A stretch of DNA of 50,919 nucleotides, taken from positions 1-50,919 of the forward strand of contig DWVY01000066.1 in assembly GCA_019119995.1 (NCBI GenBank), given 5' to 3'. This DNA is from Candidatus Mediterraneibacter faecavium. GTDB lineage: Bacteria > Bacillota > Clostridia > Lachnospirales > Lachnospiraceae. Numbering within the stretch: the stretch's first letter is position 1; each line of letters begins with the position of its first letter. A model generated the notes under the pieces. It ran no database searches. It worked only from the letters and a program-made list of their open reading frames with translations, and was not told the origin of the DNA. This document shows, in pieces, positions 40,847 to 49,577 of this stretch. A program made the translations under genes and the position numbers.

Positions 40847-42232
40847 ATGAATAAGGAAGAATATATCAAGACCCTGACGGATCAGATCAGGTGTAAGATG
40901 GCGCGTCCGGAGGTGGCGCGGGAGCTGGAAGACCATATTGAAGATCAGACAAGAGCGTTTATGAGTGAGGGGATGAGCAGGCAGGAAGCTGAGACCGCCG
41001 CAGTAAAAGATATGGGAAATCCCGTTGATACCGGAGTGGAGATGGACAAGATACACCGTCCGAGAATGCCGTGGGGCATGATCGCGTTGATCATCGTCTT
41101 AAGTGTTACCGGCTGTATATTTCAGTACATTCTGAATAATAGAAACATAGAAGCGGGCGGAGACGGATTTTTGTCGCAGGGCCGTGGATGGTTCACTGTA
41201 CTTGGGATTCCGGTGATGATCGCGGTTTGTTTTGCAGATTATACAAGAATCGCGGCACGGGCAAGAGAGCTGATGATCGGGCTTATTGTGCTGATCGTGT
41301 TGGGGAAACAGTTCCTGGGCCTTTCTCTCAACGGGAACAGGCAATGGATCGGCTTGCCGGGCGGATGGTCTGTAAATATACCGCTTATACTGATGCTGAC
41401 AGTCCCGCTCTATGCGGCGATCCTGTACGGATACAGGGGAAAGGGGACGGCGGTTATAGTGAAAAGTGTATTGTGGATGATCCCGGGATGCTTTCTGGCA
41501 TGGCAGAGCGTCAGTTTATGGATGACATGTGTTCTCTTTCTTACTTATCTGGTTGTACTTGCTCTGGCAGTTTACCGCGGATGGTATCGGTTGAAAAGAA
41601 AGCCGGTGCTCGCTGGGATCGGGGCTTTTGTCGTGGGGCTTCCGTTAGCGGCGGCGTGCTGTTGCTGGTTTTTCGGCGCGGATTATCAGAGGGAACGGCT
41701 CCTCTTTTATCTCTCTCCGGCTGTGGGATGGGATAAACAGCCGCAGGAAATAGTATCGAACGGGATCATGTACGTGAGGGCGATCCTCGGAAACAGCAGC
41801 CTGATCGGACAGGGGGACGGCGTCCCGGATATTTCGGACATGCCGGAACTGTCTGATTATCTCCTCGCCGGCGTGGCAGGGTATTACGGGGTACTTCTGG
41901 CGGTATTCCTTGCAGGGCTGCTCTTGTTCCTGCTGCTTCGCTTCCTGAGAGTATCCTTAAGGCAGAGAAATCAGCTCGGCATGCTGATGGGGACTGGCTG
42001 TGCGGCTGTCTTTCTGATCGAGACGGCGTTCTATCTTATGAATAATTTCGGCGTCATGTATCTGGGAAATTACTGCCCGTTTTTCTCTTATGGGGGCACC
42101 GGCGTGCTCGTGACTTATGTGCTGATGGGGATCTTGCTCAGCATCTGCCGGTATCAGAACACCGCACCGGAGCGCAGATCCGCCGGATCCCTGTTCGGGA
42201 TCCGGCGGCCGGCTGAGAAAATGAAAGAGTAA
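40847..42232 (+). CDS. permease-prefix domain fused to a FtsW/RodA-like (SEDS) protein
   Basis: This 461-residue protein starts with a cytoplasmic permease-prefix domain (about 1-65; RPEVARELEDHIEDQTRAF, RQEAETAAVKDMGNP), typical of PadR-linked membrane proteins. About ten membrane segments of the SEDS family follow. Shared marks are LNGNRQWIGLPG (NGARRWI in FtsW/RodA), the loop YQRERLLFYLSP-x4-WD with ILGNSSLIGQG, and the end FFSYGGTGVLVTYVLMGILLSI. SEDS proteins polymerise peptidoglycan glycan strands with a partner penicillin-binding protein. No such partner is nearby. It looks like an accessory SEDS enzyme under PadR control; activity is unproven because the loop differs from RodA. Confidence 0.82.
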   Translation: MNKEEYIKTLTDQIRCKMARPEVARELEDHIEDQTRAFMSEGMSRQEAETAAVKDMGNPVDTGVEMDKIHRPRMPWGMIALIIVLSVTGCIFQYILNNRNIEAGGDGFLSQGRGWFTVLGIPVMIAVCFADYTRIAARARELMIGLIVLIVLGKQFLGLSLNGNRQWIGLPGGWSVNIPLILMLTVPLYAAILYGYRGKGTAVIVKSVLWMIPGCFLAWQSVSLWMTCVLFLTYLVVLALAVYRGWYRLKRKPVLAGIGAFVVGLPLAAACCCWFFGADYQRERLLFYLSPAVGWDKQPQEIVSNGIMYVRAILGNSSLIGQGDGVPDISDMPELSDYLLAGVAGYYGVLLAVFLAGLLLFLLLRFLRVSLRQRNQLGMLMGTGCAAVFLIETAFYLMNNFGVMYLGNYCPFFSYGGTGVLVTYVLMGILLSICRYQNTAPERRSAGSLFGIRRPAEKMKE

Positions 42233-42241
42233 AAATAAATT

Positions 42242-43504
42242 TTAATCCTGATATACAATGTCGCCTTTGCAGACAGTCATCTTGACTTTCCCGTACAGAT
42301 CCCATCCGGTGAACGGAGAGTTGGAGGACATGGAAACGTACTGCTCTGGAATCCAGTGCTCTTCCGGATCGAAGACCACCAGATCGGCGGCAGCGCCTTT
42401 CTGGATCCTGCCTGCGGGAAGGTGGTAGAGATCCGCAGGATTTACCGTCATCTTTTCAAGAAGCTGCATCAGTGTCAGGTGTCCGGGGCGCACGAGGGAA
42501 GTGATCCCGAGGGCAAGAGAGGTCTCGAGCCCGATGATCCCGCTTGGAGCGGCAGTGATGGAGCGCTCTTTCTCCTCTCTGCTGTGGGGCGCATGATCCG
42601 TTGCAATGAGATCGATGGTGCCGTCTGCCAGTCCTTTTATGATGGCGAGGCGGTCCTCCTCTTTGCGCAGCGGCGGATTCATCTTTGCAAGGGTGCCGTA
42701 TCGGAGCACCGCCTCATCGGTCAGTGTGAAATGATGGGGCGTAGCCTCGGCGTGGAGATTGGCGCCCATTGCCTTGAACATGCGGACCAGTTCAACAGAG
42801 CGACCGGAGCTGATGTGCTGGATCACCGTGTGGGCGCCGGAGCGCAGGGCAAGCAGGCAGTCCCGGGCTACAAGAGATTCCTCCGCAATGGATGGAGAAC
42901 CATAGATACCGAGCTGTTCGGACACAGTTCCGTGATTGATCCCGTTATTCTTGATGAATGCGGGATCTTCTTCGTGCAGGCTGACCGGCACATCCAGTTC
43001 TTTCGCAGTTTCCAAGGCATGATAGAGGAATGCCGCATTTTTCAGCGGGATGCCGTCATCAGTAAATCCACACGCGCCCGCTTCTTTCAGGGCAGCCATA
43101 TCCGTCATTTCTTCGCCTTTGAGAGAGCGGGAGACACTAGCCGCCTGATAGATCCGCACTGCTTCGGATTTCGAGCGGTTGAGAATATCGTCTAATACTT
43201 CTGTATTATCTACAACCGGCGAAGTGTTGGCCATACAGATCACGGAAGTGAATCCGCCCTTTGCCGCGGCAAGCGCGCCCGTGTGGAGTGTTTCTTTATA
43301 GGTGAATCCCGGATCCCGGAAATGGACGTGGGTGTCGATCAGTCCCGGGGCGATAGTCAGTCCGCCGGCGTCGATTACCTCCTCGTTGTCTGAAGGAGTG
43401 AGATTTACCCCGATATCCGCGATAAAGCCGTCCTCAATGAGAAGATCCGCTTTGTAGGACTCTGCGGATGCAGGATTTATGATAAGACCGTTTTTAATGA
43501 GCAT
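42242..43504 (-). CDS. pyrC: dihydroorotase
   Basis: This 420-residue amidohydrolase interconverts carbamoyl-aspartate and dihydroorotate in pyrimidine synthesis. It has LIDTHVHFRDPGFTYKE (zinc His pair, about 56-72), MANTSPVVDN, the metal His in VSLHEEDP and VIQHISSG, and the catalytic Asp in ATDHAPHS. The start at 43504 follows GGGAGG at good spacing; a frame to 43564 adds non-family residues. No other pyr gene is adjacent. Confidence 0.92.
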   Translation of the reverse strand: MLIKNGLIINPASAESYKADLLIEDGFIADIGVNLTPSDNEEVIDAGGLTIAPGLIDTHVHFRDPGFTYKETLHTGALAAAKGGFTSVICMANTSPVVDNTEVLDDILNRSKSEAVRIYQAASVSRSLKGEEMTDMAALKEAGACGFTDDGIPLKNAAFLYHALETAKELDVPVSLHEEDPAFIKNNGINHGTVSEQLGIYGSPSIAEESLVARDCLLALRSGAHTVIQHISSGRSVELVRMFKAMGANLHAEATPHHFTLTDEAVLRYGTLAKMNPPLRKEEDRLAIIKGLADGTIDLIATDHAPHSREEKERSITAAPSGIIGLETSLALGITSLVRPGHLTLMQLLEKMTVNPADLYHLPAGRIQKGAAADLVVFDPEEHWIPEQYVSMSSNSPFTGWDLYGKVKMTVCKGDIVYQD

Positions 43505-43539
43505 AAGCAACCTCCCTGTCAAGATGTTTTCTGCACTTA

Positions 43540-43569
43540 AGTATAGCTTACCGGTATAGCCCATTGCAA
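43540..43569 (-). promoter_or_regulatory. promoter of pyrC
   Basis: On the minus strand TTGCAA (43569-43564), 18 nt, TATACT (43545-43540), about 36 nt before the start. Upstream (43605-43684) is a GC-rich spacer with nested GCGCCAG/CTGGCGC stems and one GGTTGAACTG half-arm like those of the palindromic repeats. Confidence 0.55.
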
Positions 43570-43684
43570 GATATTACATCCGAAAAAACGGTATATTGGT
43601 ATCAGAAGGTTGAACTGCCGCGTATATTGCGCCAGCCGCCGGCAGGACGTGCAGACATGTCCGCCTGGCGCGCTGTCTGCGCAA

Positions 43685-43732
43685 ATAAAAACCGGGAGGA
43701 CATTCCCGCCTTTTTGGCGGGCGTCCTCCCGG
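43685..43732 (-). terminator. terminator of the phosphofructokinase gene
   Basis: CCGGGAGGAC pairs with GTCCTCCCGG, and inner CCCGCC with GGCGGG, one of the strongest stems in the window. TTTTTATTT follows on the minus strand. Confidence 0.9.
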
Positions 43733-43765
43733 CAACATCCGGACGATTTTGATACCTTCTGCTTT

Positions 43766-44998
43766 TTACAACTGACGGTAAAGATGACGCGGTATACCGT
43801 CTACCATTACAGGAGATACATCGCCCTGGATGAGCGGGCGTACATAGCTGACGAATTCATCGGTCACATAGGAACCGTCCTCGGTTACCCACTCACGCGG
43901 GACGAGTTTTTCGTCGTTTGCGATCTTATGAACATCCTTTACTTCTGTTCCGCTCTGATACGGATCGTCGGACAGACGCTGGAGAACGACCATTTTACCG
44001 GAATCTCCCTCGTCAGCCGCTTTGACGGCAGCGCCGCCTACCTGATATGCTTCCAGGATATCCACGCGGGATGCACAGTGGGAAGCGGAGCGCTGAAGCG
44101 AGCTCAGCTCGATGGAGCGGGTCTTGCATCCGATCTCGCCTGCAATATAGCTTGCAAGATAGTTTGCCGTACCTGAGAGCTGTTTGTGTCCGAAAGCATC
44201 TACAAAGTCAATGCTCTGTCCCAGCTCGCATACATAGCGGCCGTCCGCAAGGCGGATGCCCTCGGAGATCGCTACTACTACAGATGACTTCTTGGAAAGA
44301 AGCTCTCTTACTTTATTTCCGAATGCTTCGATGTCAAAAGGAAGCTCCGGCAGATAGATCAGATCCGGACCTGCGCAGTCCTCGCCTTTTGCGAGTGCAG
44401 CGGCACCTGTCAGCCAGCCGGCGTTCCTTCCCATGATCTCTACGATCGATACAAGCCCTTTATCATATTCCAGACAGAAGCTGTCGCGGATGATCTCCTT
44501 TACGGAAGTTCCGATATATTTCGCTGCGCTTCCGTAGCCCGGCGTATGATCCGTGAGAGCCAGGTCGTTGTCGATCGTCTTCGGACATCCGATGAAACGT
44601 GTGGGATGGCCGGTGATGATCGCATAGTCAGACAGCTTCTTGATCGTATCCATGGAATCATTGCCGCCGATATAGATAAAAGCTTCGATATTCAGCTTGT
44701 TGAGGATGTCGAAGATCTTGTCATATACTTCCCTGTCCTCATGGATCTCCGGCAGTTTATAACGGCAGGAGCCTAAGAATGCGGCAGGAGTTCTCTTTAG
44801 AAGCTCTGCATCAAGTTCATTTGTGATATATTCGGACAGATCGATATAGCGTTCCTGAAGAAGTCCCTGGATCCCGTGAAGCATTCCATATACCTTAGCG
44901 GCACCGCGGTCCTTGGCTGTACGGTATACCCCTGCGAGACTTGAGTTGATCGCAGCGGTCGGGCCGCCTGATTGTCCGACGATTACATTTCCTTTCAT
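43766..44998 (-). CDS. phosphofructokinase, pyrophosphate-dependent type
   Basis: This 410-residue enzyme phosphorylates fructose 6-phosphate. It begins MKGNVIVGQSGGPTAAINSS. The donor-specific positions read GGNDS (111-115) and PKTIDND (139-145). The Lys in PKTIDND and the Asp in GGNDS are marks of PPi-dependent enzymes, where ATP enzymes have GGDGS and PGTIDND. Asn in place of the first Asp is a small departure. Asp143 and Asp145 are the catalytic and metal residues. It stands alone with its own promoter and terminator. Confidence 0.88.
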   Translation of the reverse strand: MKGNVIVGQSGGPTAAINSSLAGVYRTAKDRGAAKVYGMLHGIQGLLQERYIDLSEYITNELDAELLKRTPAAFLGSCRYKLPEIHEDREVYDKIFDILNKLNIEAFIYIGGNDSMDTIKKLSDYAIITGHPTRFIGCPKTIDNDLALTDHTPGYGSAAKYIGTSVKEIIRDSFCLEYDKGLVSIVEIMGRNAGWLTGAAALAKGEDCAGPDLIYLPELPFDIEAFGNKVRELLSKKSSVVVAISEGIRLADGRYVCELGQSIDFVDAFGHKQLSGTANYLASYIAGEIGCKTRSIELSSLQRSASHCASRVDILEAYQVGGAAVKAADEGDSGKMVVLQRLSDDPYQSGTEVKDVHKIANDEKLVPREWVTEDGSYVTDEFVSYVRPLIQGDVSPVMVDGIPRHLYRQL

Positions 44999-45063
44999 TG
45001 TAAGTTACCTCCGTTTTGCATATTATCGTTTTGAAAGTCATGCTCTCAAAGCACCTATACTAC

Positions 45064-45092
45064 AGTTTAGTGCATAATCACTAATTTGTAAA
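45064..45092 (-). promoter_or_regulatory. promoter of the phosphofructokinase gene
   Basis: On the minus strand TTTACA (45092-45087), 17 nt, TAAACT (45069-45064). A leader of about 60 nt with GGAGG precedes the start. The rest of the divergent gap to glf (to 45248) is AT-rich with a possible TATACT -10 for glf near 45164. Confidence 0.5.
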
Positions 45093-45248
45093 TGAAAAAA
45101 TATAAAAAATAGACAAATTAACGAAAAATATACAGGGCGGAGAAAATACAGCGGGAAAAATGTTATACTGATAGTAATGCACAATAAGACGCTGTATATA
45201 TCAGGAAAATAAGGATAGGTCAACAGCGCAGAATAGGAGAGAAAACAG

Positions 45249-46349
45249 ATGAAAAAATATGATTATCTGATCGTGGGAGCCGGCCTTTACGGAGCTGTCA
45301 TGGCTTATGAATTAGGGAAAAAGGGGAAAAGCTGTCTTGTGATCGACCGCAGAGACCATATAGCGGGAAATATCTACTGCGAGGATGTGGAAGGGATCCA
45401 TGTGCACAAGTACGGAGCACACATTTTCCATACTTCGGACAAAAAAATATGGGATTATGTGAATCAGTTCGCGGAGTTCAACAACTATATCAATTCCCCG
45501 GTCGCTGTCTATAAGGATGAACTTTACAATCTTCCCTTTAATATGAATACATTCAGCAAAATGTGGGGCATCAAGACGCCGCAGGAGGCGAAGGAGATCA
45601 TCGAAAGACAGAGGAAAGAGACCGGGATCACGGAACCGAAGAATCTGGAAGAGCAGGCGCTGTTCCTTGTGGGAAAAGATATTTATGAGAAGCTGGTCAA
45701 GGGCTACACGGAGAAACAGTGGGGCAGAAAATGTACGGAGCTCCCGGCATTTATCATTAAGAGGCTCCCGTGCCGTTTTATTTACGACAACAATTATTTC
45801 AATGACAGGTATCAGGGAATCCCGGTCGGAGGATATACCCCGATCATAGAAAAGATGCTTGCAGGAGCGGAAGTGCGCACAGGTGTAGACTTCTTTGAAT
45901 TCAGGAAAGAAAATCCGGATATCGCGGATACGGTCATCTTCACCGGGCAGATCGACGAATACTTCGGATACGAGCTCGGCGCGCTGGAGTACCGTTCCGT
46001 GCGCTTTGAGACAGAGGTGCTGGACTGTGAGAACTATCAGGGGAATGCGGTGGTTAATTACACAGATCGTGAAGTCCCGTATACGCGCGTGATCGAGCAT
46101 AAGCACTTCGAGTTCGGGCAGCAGGAGAAGACGGTCATCTCCAGAGAATATTCTTCCGAGTGGAGCGTGGGGATGGAACCGTACTATCCGGTCAACGATG
46201 AGAAGAACAATGCGCTGTATAAGCAGTATAAGGAGCTCGCGGACAAAGAGGAGAACGTGGTCTTCGGCGGCAGGCTGGGAGACTACAAATACTACGATAT
46301 GGATAAAGTGATCGCGGCGGCGCTGGAGCGTCTGGAAGAAATTGTATAG
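45249..46349 (+). CDS. glf: UDP-galactopyranose mutase
   Basis: Glf converts UDP-galactopyranose to UDP-galactofuranose for surface glycans. The 366-residue FAD protein has GAGLYGAVMAYELGKKGK (dinucleotide fold, about 10-27), HIAGNIYCEDVEGIHVHKYG, GAHIFHTSDKKIWDYVN and the end VFGGRLGDYKYYDMDKVI. Conserved arginines are in YTEKQWGRKC and near the C-terminus. AGGAGAGAAA precedes it. No glycosyltransferase is adjacent, so galactofuranose use must be encoded elsewhere. Confidence 0.94.
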   Translation: MKKYDYLIVGAGLYGAVMAYELGKKGKSCLVIDRRDHIAGNIYCEDVEGIHVHKYGAHIFHTSDKKIWDYVNQFAEFNNYINSPVAVYKDELYNLPFNMNTFSKMWGIKTPQEAKEIIERQRKETGITEPKNLEEQALFLVGKDIYEKLVKGYTEKQWGRKCTELPAFIIKRLPCRFIYDNNYFNDRYQGIPVGGYTPIIEKMLAGAEVRTGVDFFEFRKENPDIADTVIFTGQIDEYFGYELGALEYRSVRFETEVLDCENYQGNAVVNYTDREVPYTRVIEHKHFEFGQQEKTVISREYSSEWSVGMEPYYPVNDEKNNALYKQYKELADKEENVVFGGRLGDYKYYDMDKVIAAALERLEEIV

Positions 46350-46423
46350 TATCAGTAAGAATAGAAGACTGCTGTTGAAAAAGCACTTGCTATTTCATGA
46401 TGTATCAAGTATGATACTTTTAT

Positions 46424-46446
46424 CCGGACCGGTCTGGTCCGGCTCT
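46424..46446 (+). other. GC-rich hairpin after glf
   Basis: CCGGACC pairs with GGTCCGG around GGTCT. There is no T run, so it may stop or pause transcription only weakly. Confidence 0.3.
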
Positions 46447-46504
46447 GAGAATCTTTTCCATTATTAATTTCTGATGGGTTTCATTAGGGAAAAGGATGTG
46501 TTGA

Positions 46505-46539
46505 GCGGGCGGGACAGTTGAGGGACTGCCCCGCCCGCC
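46505..46539. other. very GC-rich hairpin before the pseudokinase gene
   Basis: GGGCGGG-A-CAGT pairs with ACTG-C-CCCGCCC across 6 nt. It lies 28 nt before the start codon of a gene that lacks a clear ribosome-binding site. No T run is present, so a role in translation or RNA end protection is as likely as termination. Confidence 0.5.
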
Positions 46540-46566
46540 GGATCATACAGCCGAAAAAAACTGAAT

Positions 46567-47598
46567 ATGAAAGAAATGTATGAAGTCCTCAAATTTATCG
46601 AACATGGCGTGCACTGCAGACAGAGCATGGACTGTGTGCAGGGAACGATCCTGCTCAATTATCTGAAAGAGAATCCCCGGATAGAAAAAGGAATGCTGAT
46701 AAGCTGGTTCCGGGAGCTGGCGGTCAGTGTCGACCAGTATCACAGGAGCCGCAGCAGACAGAACTACAGGTATCTGAATCCATGCAGTATAGTTGTTTCA
46801 GAAGAGGGAAAGCTCTTCCTTCTGGACATGGAAGCTCCGGACAATGAACCGGTCATGAAACGCATGCAGAAAAGAGCGGTGAGAAATCATTTTGTAAAAC
46901 CGGTATACGAGATCGGTACGGCGGGAAATAATGATGCAGATCTCTTCGCCTACGGGCGGACTATACAGTTTGTCCTGGCGTATTCAGAGGTGTATCCCGC
47001 GCTGAGCCGGCGGGAAGAAAATCGTCTCGCAAGAGTCATCGACCGCTGCACGGGGGAAACACGTAAGAAATATGCAGATCTGCAGCAGGTCCTGAAAGAT
47101 CTTCCGCCTGTTCCGAAGCCCGGAACATCTGCGCACAGACTCATCGGGAATGGGAGCGCAAGAGTGCGGAAAAGCGTGATACTGGCGGGGGCTGCCGCGG
47201 GGCTGACGGTATGTGTGGCCCTGGGAGCGGGGGAGGACGAGACATCCCGAACCGCCGGAAGCCGGACAGGGATAGCAAAGGAAAAAGATGCAGGCTATAT
47301 CAGTGAGATGAATGCGCAGCGGGCGGCAGAAAAAGCAGGCTTGGCAGCAGTAACTCTGACAGAGTCTCTGGAAAAACAGAGATTTGCAGAGGAAATGATC
47401 CTCGTCTATGGAAGAGTCATGGAACTTGAGGAAGACAGTGAAAAGATCAGGGAAGCAGGATTGAAGAAGATGGAGTTGGAGATGCAGCAGGGAAATTATG
47501 AACAGGCGATTCAGACTGCCAAGATTGTCTCGGAAAAGACGGGTGGATCGGAAAGACTCAGTGCATTGATCGGCGAATGCGAAGAAAGCATCCCATAA
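46567..47598 (+). CDS. membrane pseudokinase with helical C-terminal domain
   Basis: This 343-residue protein resembles the C-lobe of a Ser/Thr kinase. YRYLNPCS (67-74) aligns with HRDLKPEN, so the catalytic Asp and the Mg-binding Asn are lost. LFLLDME (83-89) sits where DFG would be, and DLFAYGRTIQFVL matches the helix after the activation loop (DIYSLG). The ATP-binding N-lobe is almost absent. A membrane segment follows at about 203-222, then an extracellular helical part like TPR units (FAEEMILVYGRVMELE, MQQGNYEQAIQTAKIV). It may be a signalling or scaffold protein. The start has no obvious Shine-Dalgarno sequence. Confidence 0.7.
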   Translation: MKEMYEVLKFIEHGVHCRQSMDCVQGTILLNYLKENPRIEKGMLISWFRELAVSVDQYHRSRSRQNYRYLNPCSIVVSEEGKLFLLDMEAPDNEPVMKRMQKRAVRNHFVKPVYEIGTAGNNDADLFAYGRTIQFVLAYSEVYPALSRREENRLARVIDRCTGETRKKYADLQQVLKDLPPVPKPGTSAHRLIGNGSARVRKSVILAGAAAGLTVCVALGAGEDETSRTAGSRTGIAKEKDAGYISEMNAQRAAEKAGLAAVTLTESLEKQRFAEEMILVYGRVMELEEDSEKIREAGLKKMELEMQQGNYEQAIQTAKIVSEKTGGSERLSALIGECEESIP

Positions 47599-47640
47599 AA
47601 AGTATCCCGTAAAAAGAAAATATCCCATAACAGGGAGGAT

Positions 47641-47670
47641 GCCGGGCAGCTAATCGGCTCAGCTCCCGGC
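47641..47670 (+). terminator. hairpin after the pseudokinase gene
   Basis: GCCGGG-C-AGCT pairs with AGCT-C-CCGGC. ATGTATTATG follows rather than T, so it is a weak terminator candidate. Confidence 0.4.
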
Positions 47671-47843
47671 ATGTATTATGAAAAAGTTTATTCAAAATAA
47701 CTTGTCAGCGTCTTGTTTAAGTGTTGTTTTCTTGTTTCTCTTTCGATGGTTTTAGTATATGGGAGAGAAATGAAGAAAGCGTGATAAGATAATGAAAGAT
47801 TTTTAAATGATAAATGAACAAATTATGAACAGGCGGATAAAGT

Positions 47844-47874
47844 AAAAGACCGATGGGGGAGCCATCGGTCTTTT
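47844..47874. terminator. bidirectional terminator
   Basis: AAAAGACCGATGG pairs with CCATCGGTCTTTT around GGGAG. T runs are present on both strands, although no minus-strand gene ends here. Confidence 0.75.
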
Positions 47875-47903
47875 GAGGGGAGTATAAATAATTAATAAGG
47901 GGT

Positions 47904-47939
47904 TGTAGAAAATAACCTTTCTACATTGAACAGTATAAT
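47904..47939 (+). promoter_or_regulatory. palindrome and -10 box before the Asn-rich gene
   Basis: TGTAGAAA (47904-47911) pairs perfectly with TTTCTACA (47918-47925). TATAAT follows at 47934-47939, without a good -35 at 17 nt. The palindrome may be an activator site. The leader would be about 145 nt. Confidence 0.4.
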
Positions 47940-48090
47940 ATACGGAATTGGAAAAAGCAAGAAAAAGTTTTGAAAAATGCAAAATTTGGCGGGAAAACAG
48001 ATGCCCGGATAAAATAACTTGTCCGGGGAGAATAAAAAGAATGCTATGAGACATACTAACAACGAACTAAAAAAACAGGAGGGATTACTC

Positions 48091-48288
48091 ATGGCAAAGA
48101 ACTATAGTAATACAAACAATTCAAACAAAAATGCAAAGAACAGCAATTCTTATGGAAACACACAGAGCAAGAACAAGAACACTAATAAAAACGCCAATAA
48201 GAACAGCAGCAATTCATATTCCAATGCTTCTGACAGCAGAAACTGCGGCAGGGATATGGATGCCTATGACGAGTCGGACCGTTACTGA
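48091..48288 (+). CDS. small Asn/Ser/Lys-rich protein
   Basis: This 65-residue protein is made mostly of Asn, Ser, Lys and Thr (MAKNYSNTNNSNKNAKNS onward), with an acidic end DMDAYDESDRY. AGGAGGG is well placed before ATG 48091, so it is surely translated. I do not recognise a family. Asn-rich small proteins occur among spore-associated proteins, but nothing here shows that role. A terminator follows. Confidence 0.75.
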   Translation: MAKNYSNTNNSNKNAKNSNSYGNTQSKNKNTNKNANKNSSNSYSNASDSRNCGRDMDAYDESDRY

Positions 48289-48332
48289 TCCTGACAGTTT
48301 TTTTATTCAAAGATAACAGAAAATGATGGACG

Positions 48333-48362
48333 GGGCAGGGAAAGTTCAACTTTACTCTGCCC
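48333..48362 (+). terminator. terminator after the Asn-rich gene
   Basis: GGGCAG-GG-AAAGTT pairs with AACTTT-ACT-CTGCCC, followed by TTGATTTAT. The T run is short. Confidence 0.5.
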
Positions 48363-48412
48363 TTGATTTATAGTAATATGGATACAGACAAAATATAAGG
48401 ACGGAGAAGTTC

Positions 48413-49561
48413 ATGGATAAAATGGAATGGATCGCGCCCTGCCACTTCGGTCTTGAGGCTGTCCTGAAGCGGGAAATTCAGGATCTCGGATATGAGATCG
48501 TGCAGGTCGAAGACGGAAGAGTTACATTCAGCGGCGGAATGGATGCTGTCTGCAGAGGGAATATTTTCCTGCGGACTGCGGAACGCATACTGCTGAAAGT
48601 CGGGAGTTTCAGGGCGGAGACATTTGAGGAACTGTTTGAAAGGACAAAGGAAATCCCGTGGGAAGATTACATACCCCAGGATGGAAAATTCTGGGTGACG
48701 AAAGCGGCTTCTGTAAAAAGCAGGCTGTTCAGCCCGTCGGATATCCAGTCCATTATGAAGAAAGCTATGGTAGAGCGTCTGAAGGCCAGATATCGTATCC
48801 AATGGTTCCCGGAGACGGGCGCCTCTTATCCGGTCAGGGTATTCCTGATGAAAGATATAGTGACCGTCGGGCTGGATACGACCGGCACTTCGCTTCATAA
48901 GCGGGGATACCGCCCGGTGGCGGGAAAAGCGCCGATCGCCGAGAATCTTGCGGCAGCGCTGATCATGCTCACGCCGTGGAAGCGGGACCGGATCCTGGTA
49001 GATCCGTTCTGCGGGAGCGGTACATTTCCGATCGAGGCGGCGATGATGGCAGCCAATATCGCTCCGGGCATGAACCGTTCATTTACGGCGGAGTCATGGA
49101 CGAACCTGATACCGAAGAAGAACTGGTATGAGGCGGTGAACGAAGCGCAGGATATGATCGATGATGATATCGAGACGGATATACAGGGATACGACGCAGA
49201 CGGTGAAGTCCTGCGGACGGCCCGCAGGAATGCAGAAGAGGCAGGAGTCGGCCACCTGATCCATTTCCAGCAGAGAGAGGTAAGAGATCTGAGCCATCCG
49301 AAAAAATACGGGTTTATCATCACGAATCCGCCATATGGCGAAAGGCTGGAAGAAAAAGAGACATTGCCGCGCATTTATAAGGAGTTTGGCGATGCTTTCC
49401 GCAGACTGGACAGCTGGTCGGCGTATATGATCACGAGTTATGAAGATGCGCAGCGGTATTTTGGCAGAAAAGCGGATAAGAACAGGAAGATCTATAATGG
49501 GATGATAAGGACTTATTTCTATCAATTTTCCGGGCCGAGGCCGCCAAGACAGAAGAAATAG
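48413..49561 (+). CDS. rlmL: 23S rRNA guanine-N2 methyltransferase, RlmL/YpsC-like
   Basis: This 382-residue enzyme has an N-terminal ferredoxin-like and THUMP region (about 1-160; ECILKREIQDLGYEI-type start, here VLKREIQDLGYEIV). A Rossmann methyltransferase domain follows with LVDPFCGSGTFPIEAAMMA (about 203-221) and the catalytic NPPYGERLEEK near 304. Enzymes of this type methylate G2445 of 23S rRNA. The second domain of E. coli RlmKL (m7G2069) is absent, as in Firmicutes. GGACGGAG precedes the start. The genes to 50671 likely form one operon. Confidence 0.88.
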   Translation: MDKMEWIAPCHFGLEAVLKREIQDLGYEIVQVEDGRVTFSGGMDAVCRGNIFLRTAERILLKVGSFRAETFEELFERTKEIPWEDYIPQDGKFWVTKAASVKSRLFSPSDIQSIMKKAMVERLKARYRIQWFPETGASYPVRVFLMKDIVTVGLDTTGTSLHKRGYRPVAGKAPIAENLAAALIMLTPWKRDRILVDPFCGSGTFPIEAAMMAANIAPGMNRSFTAESWTNLIPKKNWYEAVNEAQDMIDDDIETDIQGYDADGEVLRTARRNAEEAGVGHLIHFQQREVRDLSHPKKYGFIITNPPYGERLEEKETLPRIYKEFGDAFRRLDSWSAYMITSYEDAQRYFGRKADKNRKIYNGMIRTYFYQFSGPRPPRQKK

Positions 49562-49577
49562 AGGGTGTACAGGGAAG

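Larger units (their letters stand above)
47671..48090. other. 420-bp intergenic region
   Basis: It is AT-rich with no supported gene. It holds a strong terminator (47844-47874), a palindrome with a -10 box (47904-47939) and a weak CCGGA/TCCGG stem near 48003-48025. A frame from 48019 in front of the Asn-rich gene has no ribosome-binding site. Confidence 0.5.

Noticed and set aside
46505-46539. Terminator of glf
   Set aside because: The stem is strong but has no T run on either strand and lies 155 nt after glf, so it is listed only as a hairpin.
47671-48018. Hidden small gene in the large gap before the Asn-rich gene
   Set aside because: No frame with a ribosome-binding site and a plausible composition was found on either strand.
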